64,000 nt of DNA from an uncultured Bacteroides sp. (GTDB lineage Bacteria; Bacteroidota; Bacteroidia; Bacteroidales; Bacteroidaceae), in assembly GCF_963677945.1 (NCBI RefSeq), contig NZ_OY782578.1, positions 4,369,258 to 4,433,257 on the forward strand. The letters run 5' to 3'. Every line of letters starts with the position of its first letter. The stretch's first letter is position 1. Below the pieces are notes generated by a model. It searched no databases, was not told the DNA's origin, and was given only the letters and a program-made list of their open reading frames with translations. Positions 34,241-44,400 of this stretch are shown here, piece after piece. A program made the position numbers and the translations under genes.

Positions 34241-36535
34241 TTATTTCAAAATAGATTGCGGACAATTCTCCTTTTTAGCAGCCCAGCTTTTATTTGGTAC
34301 AGCTCCCATTACAAATTCCAGAATTCCACCTTCGAGAATCTGCTTATGAGTTATGTAACTATTCTCAAATATTTTTCCATTCAGCGTTGCCGACTGGATA
34401 TAAATGTTCTCTGTTGAAACGCCATGAGCTTTTACTACAAACTCTTTCCCATTTTCAAGGCGGATACTCATCTTTTCAAATGCCGGAGAACCTATTACGT
34501 AATATGGATTTCCGGGACAAACAGGATAAAATCCCATTGCTGAAAAAACATACCAGGCAGACATCTGACCGGCATCATCATTACCGGACAATCCCCCCGG
34601 AGCATTAACATATTCTGTATTGCGAATATGGCAAATCTGCTTCTGGGTTTTCCAGGACTCACCCACATAATTATATAAGTAAGCAATCTGATGGCAAGGC
34701 TCATTGCCGTGCCAGTATCTCAATTCACTAAACATGGAATCCAGCTTGCTTACAAACTTATTCTTGCCACCCATCCATTGAACTAATCCTTGCACATCTT
34801 GCGGAACATACCACGTATAGTGACAAGGTGCTCCTTCGGTAATGAACCGTGCAAAGCCAAATGCATTATCAGCATTAAGGAAAGTGCCGTCAGCATGTCT
34901 TCCCTGAGCGTATCCGGTTCGTTTATCAATCACATTTTGCCAGTTCTTTGCACGCTTAGTAAGCAACTTATAATCTGATATTTTCCCTAGTTTCTTAGCT
35001 ACTTGTGCCAATACATAATCATCATACGCATATTCCAATGTACGAGAAACCTGCTCATTCATATGAAATGCTTCCGGCACAGAGTCTTCCAATGGAATAT
35101 ACCCGTACTTTGTGTAAGAAGTCAAAGCCCTGCGCCCCATACCGTTTTTATAATCTTCGAACGAAGCCGGTGATTGAAAAGCATTCTGCCGCATAGCTTT
35201 ATAAGCTGTTTCAATATCGAAGCCTTTTATGCCTTTTATATAAGCATCTCCAATAACCGAAATGCAGTGATCTCCTATCATGGCTGCCGTGTAACTGTTC
35301 CAACAAGGGAAAATGGGTAGCCAACCACCTTGCTTATATTTCTCAACCAACGACTGAACCATCTCACCATCCCGTTTCGGATCAATGATTGTCAAGAGAG
35401 GATGCAAAGCACGATAGGTGTCCCACATGCTAAAATCATCATAATAATCACCCTTTTCTATCTTACGGATTGGAGTACCTTTTGCAAAAGAAGGATAACG
35501 TCCATCTACGTCATTAAAGACCCTCGGCAAAAACGATGAACGGTATAAAGCTCCATAGAATTTCTCTTTATCTTCTTTACTGCCACCTTGAACATTTAGT
35601 TTAGATAGCTGGTTTTGCCAACATTGTTCAAGTTGCTTTCTGGTCTGATCGAAATTCCAATGAGGAATCTCTGCATCAAGATTATTCAAGGCCCCCTTCA
35701 TATCGGTAAAAGAAGAACCCACTTTTACCATTACTTTTTCATGCGCCGCAACCTTAAAACCGATAAAAGCGCCTATATTATATTTTTTTCCAATTGATTT
35801 CTGTTTTGAATAAACCAAGCTGTCTTGGTAAACGCCATACGTTGAAGGCTCTTTTTCGAACCTTACCACAAAATAGCCACTAAATCCTGTGGGTTCACCC
35901 CACCCTTGATAAATACGATGAGCGGGATTGTATCCTCTAATCTCACGTTTTTCCAAATCTATTTCAATATACCCCTCTCCTTCATCACTATTAGGGTTAA
36001 CCACCAAATAGGCCATTCCCTCTTCATCATAAGTAAAACGAAACAAAGCAGAACGAGATTGGGCGGTCATTTCTGCCTGTGTGTGATAATCTTCCAGATA
36101 AGCTGAGTAATATGACGGAGTTGCAATTTCCTTTTCATGAGAAAAAGAACAAGCTCTCTCTTCGGGAGTAGTTTTCAGAACTCCTGATACTGTCATTAAA
36201 GTCATACTGCCATAATCCTGCGTACATCCTCCCACAATCCAATGCGAATTACGGAATCCCTGCAATTTACTGTCTCTGTAGTAATACGGAGCAATGCATT
36301 TACGCTCTGTATCCTGGGTCTGTGGTGTCCAGAAGTTCATACCATGAGGTACTAATACAGCGGGCAAAGTCTGCCCATATTCTTCTGAGTGCTTACCAAA
36401 CTTACCAGCTGTTTGAGTTATGCTTGCGGCAGTACCCACGCGTGTATCAACATATTGTTGTAACAACTCCTGCGAAGTAGCTCTATTACATAAGCAACAC
36501 AAAAAAACTATAAAAAAGTACTTTCTATTCTTCAT
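34241..36535 (-). CDS. GH92 alpha-mannosidase (first of two)
   Basis: A 764-residue secreted enzyme (signal peptide about 1-21) of family GH92, calcium-dependent exo-alpha-mannosidases that invert configuration. The N-terminal beta-sandwich starts YVDTRVGTA, the (alpha/alpha)6 domain includes YYDDFSMWDTYRALHPL, and the C-terminal GGLSGNDDAGQMSAWYVFSAMGFYPV contains the conserved catalytic Asp/Glu region and calcium ligands. Linkage specificity (1,2; 1,3; 1,4; or mannose-1-phosphate) cannot be read off. It is the first gene after the terminator that follows SusD. Confidence 0.93.
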   Translation of the reverse strand: MKNRKYFFIVFLCCLCNRATSQELLQQYVDTRVGTAASITQTAGKFGKHSEEYGQTLPAVLVPHGMNFWTPQTQDTERKCIAPYYYRDSKLQGFRNSHWIVGGCTQDYGSMTLMTVSGVLKTTPEERACSFSHEKEIATPSYYSAYLEDYHTQAEMTAQSRSALFRFTYDEEGMAYLVVNPNSDEGEGYIEIDLEKREIRGYNPAHRIYQGWGEPTGFSGYFVVRFEKEPSTYGVYQDSLVYSKQKSIGKKYNIGAFIGFKVAAHEKVMVKVGSSFTDMKGALNNLDAEIPHWNFDQTRKQLEQCWQNQLSKLNVQGGSKEDKEKFYGALYRSSFLPRVFNDVDGRYPSFAKGTPIRKIEKGDYYDDFSMWDTYRALHPLLTIIDPKRDGEMVQSLVEKYKQGGWLPIFPCWNSYTAAMIGDHCISVIGDAYIKGIKGFDIETAYKAMRQNAFQSPASFEDYKNGMGRRALTSYTKYGYIPLEDSVPEAFHMNEQVSRTLEYAYDDYVLAQVAKKLGKISDYKLLTKRAKNWQNVIDKRTGYAQGRHADGTFLNADNAFGFARFITEGAPCHYTWYVPQDVQGLVQWMGGKNKFVSKLDSMFSELRYWHGNEPCHQIAYLYNYVGESWKTQKQICHIRNTEYVNAPGGLSGNDDAGQMSAWYVFSAMGFYPVCPGNPYYVIGSPAFEKMSIRLENGKEFVVKAHGVSTENIYIQSATLNGKIFENSYITHKQILEGGILEFVMGAVPNKSWAAKKENCPQSILK

Positions 36536-36565
36536 AAATCTAAAAGTAAAACCAAGTAAAAGAGT

Positions 36566-36634
36566 AAAAAAATGGGGAGAAGGATGAATATCTTTACACT
36601 TATAACCAATAAGACAATTTATTACCTTCTCCCC
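36566..36634 (-). terminator. Terminator or attenuator after SusD
   Basis: GGGGAGAAGG (36574-36583) and CCTTCTCCCC (36625-36634) are perfect 10-bp arms. On the minus strand the second arm is followed by ATTTTTTT. The 41-base loop is unusually long. It lies 35 bases past the SusD stop and before the GH92 start, so it probably lowers expression of the enzymes relative to SusC/SusD. Confidence 0.75.
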
Positions 36635-36668
36635 AAAAGCACAACACTATAGCTTTACTTTTTCTTTG

Positions 36669-38300
36669 TTAGTATCCAGTGTTTTGTTTCCAGTTGGTAT
36701 TAGAGTTCATAACATTTCTATGAATTGGAAATATACGACGCCATTTCTGAGCCTTGGCAGCTGGATTTACAACATGTTTCAGTCCCCAATCCTTTTCGAA
36801 TTGACCAAAACGGATCAAGTCATTGCGACGCCACATCTCACTAAAGAACTCACGTCCACGTTCGTCAAGAATATCTTGCAAAGTAGGAGTTGTAGTTAAT
36901 GTAGGAGCTTTTACATAACTGCGAATCTGATTGAACAAACTTATAGGAGTATCGCCGTTGGTAGCTGTTGCACCGCGAAGAATAGCTTCAGCCTTCATCA
37001 GCAGAATATCTGCATAACGGAAAACAGGCACATCGTTACTTTGGTTACGGTTATAGGTATCATAATCAGCAGCCTGAAGACCCCACTTAATACAACGGTA
37101 ACCCTGATTCCAACCATCAAAATTATCACCTACATTCATAGAGGCATCAAGCGGATTAAGTAAAGTGACATTTTTGGTAAGCACTACTCGCTTCCCATTA
37201 TACATGTATGGCGTTGTAGTTTTATCAAAGGTTGTAATATTATAAGTATAAAGAGAATCTTTCAAAATGATATCATTACGTTCGTCTCCTTTAAGAGAGA
37301 AGCGATCGGCCGCTTCAGGTGTAACTGTAAAAATACCACCAGCATTCTTTGAAAGTGTTATGCCGAACAAACCAGCACCGCTTCCACCATTATTATTGAA
37401 TTTAGGCCAGTATTGGAATCGAGCGTATGTCATACCTTGAGCTGTTGCATTATCATAAGGCATTGCATAGATAAAATCCTTAATCTGATAACCATTATTC
37501 GGCATGAATTTCTTGCGATAACTATCACTCAGATTAAACTTACCGCTATTAATTATATCATCACAGTATTTCACTGCATCATTAAGTTTGGAGTTTGCCA
37601 AAGTAGGCTCATAATTAGCAACATCACCGCAAGTGTAAACAGCCCAATTAAGATACAGTTTTACAAGAAGAGCCTTAGCCATCCATATAGTAGGCTTTCC
37701 ATAAGTCGAAGCATTAACATTTTCGGACAAGCCGCCGGAATTAATGGCACGAAGTAGATCGTTCTCTATAAAGGCTGCTACCTCAGCACGTGGAGAACGT
37801 TCAATTGCCTCATCAGCTGCAACAACATGATCCAAAATAGGCGCATCGCCAAACATATCCATAAAGATGAAATGATAGAAAGCACGCATTGTCAAGGCTT
37901 TTGCAATAGACTCATCAGTTGCATCATTACCTCCAAGGTCTACAATAGCCTGATTACACTTGGTAATGGTTCCTGTTATATCACCAAGCCAATCGACATG
38001 TGCATCATCGGGATTAGTCATGTGAAGCGTAGAATGAACATAATTACCGCCGTCATACCAGTTACCACCATAAGTAACTGCCGAAAATTCATCGGAAGAT
38101 AACCATACTGCTTCAGTAAAACGACGTCCCAAAGCACCACGGAATCCATAGTATAAATCCGCCATCTTTGCCTCGGTTGCAATTTCGGAACTCGGATAAG
38201 AAGTATAGGTTGACTTGATATCTACATCCAAATCGGTACAGGCCGTTACTGATGATATCAGCAAACCTGCTAATAAGGTATTTTTAATATAGTTTTTCAT
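36669..38300 (-). CDS. SusD-like outer-membrane lipoprotein (second locus)
   Basis: A 543-residue SusD/RagB-family lipoprotein (lipobox SVTAC, Cys21). I start it at the ATG at 38300, which gives a normal lipoprotein signal; an upstream in-frame ATG at 38336 would overlap the SusC gene and spoil the signal peptide. Family marks: ALTMRAFYHFIFMDMFGDAPIL, RYADILLMKAEAILRGA and LDERGREFFSEMWRRNDLIRFGQF. It pairs with the SusC gene ending 22 bases upstream. Confidence 0.94.
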   Translation of the reverse strand: MKNYIKNTLLAGLLISSVTACTDLDVDIKSTYTSYPSSEIATEAKMADLYYGFRGALGRRFTEAVWLSSDEFSAVTYGGNWYDGGNYVHSTLHMTNPDDAHVDWLGDITGTITKCNQAIVDLGGNDATDESIAKALTMRAFYHFIFMDMFGDAPILDHVVAADEAIERSPRAEVAAFIENDLLRAINSGGLSENVNASTYGKPTIWMAKALLVKLYLNWAVYTCGDVANYEPTLANSKLNDAVKYCDDIINSGKFNLSDSYRKKFMPNNGYQIKDFIYAMPYDNATAQGMTYARFQYWPKFNNNGGSGAGLFGITLSKNAGGIFTVTPEAADRFSLKGDERNDIILKDSLYTYNITTFDKTTTPYMYNGKRVVLTKNVTLLNPLDASMNVGDNFDGWNQGYRCIKWGLQAADYDTYNRNQSNDVPVFRYADILLMKAEAILRGATATNGDTPISLFNQIRSYVKAPTLTTTPTLQDILDERGREFFSEMWRRNDLIRFGQFEKDWGLKHVVNPAAKAQKWRRIFPIHRNVMNSNTNWKQNTGY

Positions 38301-38322
38301 TGTAAGTTCAATTTTTAGATGA

Positions 38323-41304
38323 TTAGAAATTAACATTTACACCTAGCATAAATGTACGAGTACGAGGATAATAGTTAGTACGTCTGTCTATTCCAGGTTC
38401 CAAGCCACCAAGATTAATTTCAGGATCACGACCTGAATAGCCAGTAATTGTAAACAAGTTATTGCAGGTTGCATATACCTTGAGTGAATTAACCCAATTA
38501 CCCAACTTTCCAAATGAATAACCTAAAGAAAGAGTTGACAAGCGTAAATAATCACCATTTTCCAACCAACGATCTGAAGGAGCTTGTGACTGAACATCTG
38601 TTGCTTTTTGTTCTGTAGCTACTGATTTCAGTACATTTCTGCCTTCAGTAACGAAGCTTACATTACTATATTGTTCGCGAGTTGCATTATAAATCTTATT
38701 GCCAAAAACTCCTGTAAAGAACAAATCCAGACTCCAGTTCTTATATTTGAAGTTGTTTGTCCAACCCAAATTTAACTTAGGCTGCGCACAACCTGTAATG
38801 GTACGGTCTGTATCAACCGGGTCTTTTGTAGTTTCGCCAGTGCGTTCACCAGTTACAGGATCATGTTTGTAGAATACAGATACACCGTCTGAGTTATAAC
38901 CAGCCCATTCATAAGTATAGAACGTTCCAAGTGGATGACCTTCCATAATACGCTCTACCTGTGCGTTTGAAGAATAACCTGCAATTTCGGGATCACCTGC
39001 TGCAATATAGGCTACAGAATAATCACTATTGGAAATACTTTTCACGTTGTTTTTGTTGTGTGAAAGGTTCAAGCTTGTATCCCAAGTGAAATTCTTTGTA
39101 CTGATAGGGGTTGCATTAATTGTTAATTCAATACCTTTATTGTCAATATCACCTACATTTGCATACATCCAACCATAAGGATAACGGTTTGTTGATACAC
39201 TATATGGGTGAATCAAATCGCTTGTACGCTTATCATAGTATTCAATTGTACCACCTAGACGACCTCCAAAGAAAGTAAAATCAAGACCTACATTGAGCAT
39301 TGCAGTTCGTTCCCATTTCAAATCAGGATTTGCATTAGACTGAGCAGCTATTGTACGATAAAGACTGGAATTTCCATTAGCGTCTGTATAGGTAAACCAT
39401 CCTGAAGGACCATAAGTCTGAATTGCCTGGTAAGCACCAAATCCCAAAGAGTTACCGCTGACACCATAACCTACACGGAATTTCAAATCATCAAATACGT
39501 TCAAATCTTTGATAAATTTCTCTTCGCTCATACGCCATGCAAAAGATGCAGAAGGGAATGTTCCCCAACGGTTATTCTTACCGAAAGCCGAAGAACCATC
39601 ACGACGGAAAGTAGCCTGAAGCATGTATTTACTATTGTATGAATAATTCAAACGGCCATAGAAAGATATCATACGGAGAGTTTCCAATCCATAACCCGAG
39701 ATACCACTCATGTCCATTTTGTTAGCGAAAGCAAGGTTATAGTATGAAGTAGCATCGCTATAGAAATCATAAACATTAAGGCCAAAGCCATCGTTATTGT
39801 CCGATTGCTCATAAGAATAACCGGCCATTAAACCTAATTTATGAGCATTAGCAAATGTATGATCATAATTAAAATAGGTTTCCAGCACTTTCTTTTCATT
39901 TTCAACAGCTCCACGGTAAGCATTTCCATTAGTGGTAACGATCTGAGAACGTGTAGTATTGTAATTATTATAGTTGATCTGCTCGTTTTGATAAGAAAGA
40001 TTCAAGTTCCAAGCTAAATCCTTATTAATTTTCAGAGTAGCCTTACCCGTTCCCTGAAGATCTTTCTTAATCGTTTGATAAGAGTCCTCATAGATCATGG
40101 ATAGCGGGTTGAAATATTGGTTTACCGCTGTGTAATTATACCAAGAACCATCTTCATTTTTTGTAGGAAGTAAAGGTGAATAATAGTTCATGGCATCAAA
40201 TACACTTTGACCGTCTTTATTTGATGAAACAGTCTTACCTTTACTCTGTGCTGCATTAACATTGAAAGCCAAAGTCAAACGGTCATTTAAACATTTTGTC
40301 TGCACAAAAGCACGACCTGAAAAACGTTCAAATTCAGTTCCAAGCACAATACCTTCTTTATTCAAATAACTCATGCTGGCATTGTAGCTTGAACGTTCGT
40401 TACCTCCATTAATAGAAACATTATGATTGTGGCTTACTGCAGTACGAAGCACTTCATCATTCCAATTCGTATTGTAACCTTTATCATTAGGAAGTGTAAT
40501 ATTGTTAGCTGCAGCATAAGAACTCAATTCACTGGCTGACATCATATCAAGACGTTTAGCTATGTTATCAAATCCAACATAACCACTATATGATACAGAT
40601 GTACGGTCAGTTTTGCTTCCTTTCTTTGTAGTGATAACAATCACACCATTGGCAGCCTTAGAACCATAGATAGCAGTTGCAGATGCGTCGCGAAGCACAT
40701 CAATTGATTCAATATCCTCTGGAGCTACAAGATTCAAAGACATACCAGGAATACCATCAACAACATAGTAGGGTTCCATCGCTGCGCCTGAACGCAAAGA
40801 AGATGCACCACGAAGAGAGATAGAAGCTGTTCCAGATGTAGGATCACTGCTCTGAACGATCGTTAATCCAGGAACCTTGCCTTGCAATAACTGTCCGGGA
40901 TCGGTATACACACCGGTATTCAGTTTGTCAGCTTTCACTGTAGTAATAGAACTAGTAACATCCTTACGGGTCATACTACCGTAACCTACAACAACGACTT
41001 CATTCAAAGTTTTGCTGTCTTCTTTTAAGATTACATTAATAACATTTTGAGTTACCTTAATTAATTGGGCTGTAAAACCAACATAGGTAAATGAGAGAGT
41101 ACTTCCTGATGGAGCTGAAATGGAATACTTTCCGTCAATATCTGTAACGGTTCCGTTAGTAGTTCCTTTCACCAGGACATTAACACCAATCAGTGGCTCG
41201 TTGTTCACGTCGACCACCTTTCCAGTAATCATACTTTTTTGAGCAAATACGGAAATGCTACTCATCAAAAAGATGAAAAGACATGCTAAATGTGTTTTGC
41301 GCAT
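38323..41304 (-). CDS. SusC-like TonB-dependent transporter (second locus)
   Basis: A 993-residue outer-membrane transporter. The start is the ATG at 41304, which leaves a proper signal peptide (MRKTHLACLFIFLMSSISVFA); the frame is open further upstream to 41469 but that would overlap the HTCS gene. Order: carboxypeptidase-like domain (about 25-100, ITGKVVDVNNEPLIGVNVLVKG), VVVVGYGSM, plug with YYVVDGIPG and DVLRDASATAIYGSKAANGVIVITTKKG, barrel ending in Phe. It lies 130 bases downstream of the HTCS gene and has its own upstream motif at 41364-41393. Confidence 0.96.
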   Translation of the reverse strand: MRKTHLACLFIFLMSSISVFAQKSMITGKVVDVNNEPLIGVNVLVKGTTNGTVTDIDGKYSISAPSGSTLSFTYVGFTAQLIKVTQNVINVILKEDSKTLNEVVVVGYGSMTRKDVTSSITTVKADKLNTGVYTDPGQLLQGKVPGLTIVQSSDPTSGTASISLRGASSLRSGAAMEPYYVVDGIPGMSLNLVAPEDIESIDVLRDASATAIYGSKAANGVIVITTKKGSKTDRTSVSYSGYVGFDNIAKRLDMMSASELSSYAAANNITLPNDKGYNTNWNDEVLRTAVSHNHNVSINGGNERSSYNASMSYLNKEGIVLGTEFERFSGRAFVQTKCLNDRLTLAFNVNAAQSKGKTVSSNKDGQSVFDAMNYYSPLLPTKNEDGSWYNYTAVNQYFNPLSMIYEDSYQTIKKDLQGTGKATLKINKDLAWNLNLSYQNEQINYNNYNTTRSQIVTTNGNAYRGAVENEKKVLETYFNYDHTFANAHKLGLMAGYSYEQSDNNDGFGLNVYDFYSDATSYYNLAFANKMDMSGISGYGLETLRMISFYGRLNYSYNSKYMLQATFRRDGSSAFGKNNRWGTFPSASFAWRMSEEKFIKDLNVFDDLKFRVGYGVSGNSLGFGAYQAIQTYGPSGWFTYTDANGNSSLYRTIAAQSNANPDLKWERTAMLNVGLDFTFFGGRLGGTIEYYDKRTSDLIHPYSVSTNRYPYGWMYANVGDIDNKGIELTINATPISTKNFTWDTSLNLSHNKNNVKSISNSDYSVAYIAAGDPEIAGYSSNAQVERIMEGHPLGTFYTYEWAGYNSDGVSVFYKHDPVTGERTGETTKDPVDTDRTITGCAQPKLNLGWTNNFKYKNWSLDLFFTGVFGNKIYNATREQYSNVSFVTEGRNVLKSVATEQKATDVQSQAPSDRWLENGDYLRLSTLSLGYSFGKLGNWVNSLKVYATCNNLFTITGYSGRDPEINLGGLEPGIDRRTNYYPRTRTFMLGVNVNF

Positions 41305-41341
41305 AACTATAAACTTAGGTTTAAATAATTTTTTTACGCCG

Positions 41342-41393
41342 CTAAAATAGAACACAACAACCAGATGAAGGATGAAAATCGAAAAATAAAGGA
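41342..41393 (-). promoter_or_regulatory. Predicted promoter and HTCS-linked element of SusC operon
   Basis: Minus-strand TATTTTAG (41342-41349) is an imperfect -7 box. Fourteen bases further upstream is a 30-base element (41364-41393) that occurs with two changes at 53871-53900, at the same distance from a -7 box before the GH89 operon. No TTG -33 box, as expected of an activator-dependent promoter. Confidence 0.55.
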
Positions 41394-41434
41394 GGAGAAT
41401 TGAGCAGTTTCCGATATTCAACCAATTGTGTTCA

Positions 41435-44400
41435 TTAATTATCCAGAGAAGCACTAGGTAATATACCAAACTTTTTAAAATAACATTGGCTGAAATATTT
41501 TGGATCGTTAAAGCCTACCTCATAAGCAATCTCAGAAACATTCATATTCTTGCTTATTTTGTTAATATTAATAAGTTCCTGAGCCTTTTTCAGACGATAA
41601 TTACCTATAAACTTTGCCGTTGAAGTTCCAACCAGATTTTGCAATTTCTGATTAAGCAATGTTTTGCTGATTCCCATAGCCTCAGCAAATGAATTCACAT
41701 CAAAATCCGGATTTTTATAACTATCATCAATAAGACTCATCACAGTATTCAGGAATTTGCTATCGCGTGACTCTTCATCTATACGTAGAGTTCCGGGATC
41801 CATTTGAACATCAAACTGCTGTTGAGCTGTTTGCCGTGTATTAAAAATATTATGTATACGAACCAACAAAAGTTCTTCATTAAATGGTTTCTGCAAATAT
41901 TCATCCACTCCAATACGGAAACTTTCCAAACGGGCTTCATCCGAAACTTTAGCAGTAAGCATTAAAATAGGTATATGTGAGATAGATAAATCCTCCTTTA
42001 CTTTTTTAGATAGTTCAAGACCATCCATGACAGGCATCATCAAATCGCTAACAATAAAATCCAGGCTATTAGCTTTAAGCAATTCCAATGCTTTAGCTCC
42101 GTCTTCCGCTTCAACAACATTGTATTCTGATATCAATATGGAACGAACATAAGCACGCATATCGGGATTATCATCAACAACCAAGATTGTTTTCTTCAGT
42201 TTATCATTCTCATCTTCTATTTGTTCTGTAATTTTAGGAATTGCCTCGGCTTCCTTATTTGCAATAACTTCCTGATAAATTCCTTCATCAGTTTGTGCCT
42301 CACAAACCTCCATCGGCATCAGGATTCTGACCGTAACCCCTGCTTTTTTATTATTTCGGGCGTAAATTCGTCCACCGTGTTCATTAATAATCCGCTTACA
42401 AAGGTACAAACCTATACCTGTGCCGCTCTGACCATAAATATGAAACTTCATATTCTTCCGAGACTGATAGAAGCGATCAAAAATTTTATCCAAATCTTCA
42501 TTCAGCACCCCAACACCGGTATCAGAGATAGATATATAAATTCTATTCTGTCCTTTTTTATCAAGATAAGAATACACATAAAGATTAACCTTTCCTCCAT
42601 TAGGTGTAAACTTAATAGCATTGGAAAGTAAATTCACCAAAACTTTCCGCATCCATTCTTCATCATATAGATAAAAAGCATTCTTTGTACGAATCATGCA
42701 GTGAACTTCAATTTGCCTATCTTTTGCAAAAGCTTCAAATGGTACTACAGTACTTTGAATAAAAGCAGGCAAATTATTTTGCTTTTTTGCTATCATAATT
42801 CGTCCAGATTCCACCTTACGGAAATCCAGCAATTGATTTACCAAAGAAAGCAATGACTTTGAATTTCGTTCCGCTAAGTTCAGCTGCTCTCTCACTTCTG
42901 GATTATTGCTCAGCTTTAATGCACGATCAATAGGCCCAAGAATTAAAGAGATTGGTGTCCTGAATTCATGTGTTATATTTGTAAAAAACGAAATTTTATC
43001 AGCTGTAATTTCCTGTATTCTTTTAGACAATTCTATTAATTGTTTCTTTTGCTGCGTTAACAAATCATTCTGATGAGAAAGAACATTCATTTTTTCTTCG
43101 AGTTCCAGCGTACGTTCTTTTACCTTTTCAGTCAATATCCGTTTTTGCTCCTTATAAGTAGAAATCCGCCACTGGTACCAATAGAACACTATAATTGCTG
43201 CAATAATTATCATAAGAAAGAAAAACCACCAGGTCTTATAAAAGAAAGGTGAAACAGTTATAGAAAGTTCTGTTATTTGACTATCGCTCATATTCAGAGG
43301 GTTCTGCACCTTCACCTGAAATATATAATGCCCCGCTTTCAAGTTGGTATAGCTTGCATAATGTCTTTTCGGATCACATTCAATCCATTTATTATCGAAA
43401 CCTTTCAAGCGATAGTAATACTTCAGTTTTGCTGCATTCTCATAATCTAAAGCAGAGAACTCTATAGAGAACGATTTGTCACGTTCATGAAGATGTACTT
43501 CATTAGCCCATGAGATACTTTTTTTCAGATAATTATTTCCACCTTGTGTTATATCATTATCCAGAACGGAAAGACGAGTAAAAATAACTTTTTGAACATG
43601 TTTCTTGTTATGGTTAATCCCTACTCCATTGAGTCCTATCATTCCATCAATTCCTCCAAAGTAAAGAGTACCATCTTTTGCACGGCAATATGCATTCCAA
43701 TAAAATTGTCCGGAAAGTAACCCATCCTTTTGATAATAGTTTGCAAAATTTCTCGATTTTGGCGTATAACATGAAAGTCCATCATTTGTACTGAACCAAA
43801 GACGGTGCTGATTGTCTTCCAAAATACCAAAAATGGTATTATCACATAAGCCGTTCTTGGTAGTAAAATTAGAAAACTTATAATGGTAATCCTTACTATC
43901 TTCTAAGCGATAAACACCATAACCATTGCTACCTAACCAAATAGTTCCATCCGATGCCTCAAAAATGCAACATATTTTCTCTATCAGTTTGCTCTGTGGA
44001 TTATCCAGTTTGTATTCCATATAGTGAAAACTAACATTTTTCCGGTTTTTTGCAAACGAGTATAGATCAATGATAATCAAACCATGATGAGTACCAACCC
44101 ATAATCTTTGTTTTCGATCAATGAGCATATTAACCAATGAATTTTTAGGCAAGCGATCGGTTGGCAATACAATATTAGTAAATGTATTCCGATTCAGGTC
44201 GTAAAAAGACAATCCTTCAGCAGTACCAATCCACATACCATCATTCAACTTATCAAAACAAAGAGATCCTACAAAATTGCTACGAAGAGGAGTATTCCTT
44301 GTACTATAGTTTGCAAATGAAAGGTTTGACAGATTATTCAAGCTGGTTCGGTCAACTCCGCCTCCTGATGTAGCAATCCAAAGTTGATTACGATTATCCT

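Noticed and set aside
41305-41469. N-terminal extension of the second SusC
   Set aside because: It would overlap the HTCS gene and put 55 residues before a perfect signal peptide; the ATG at 41304 is preferred.
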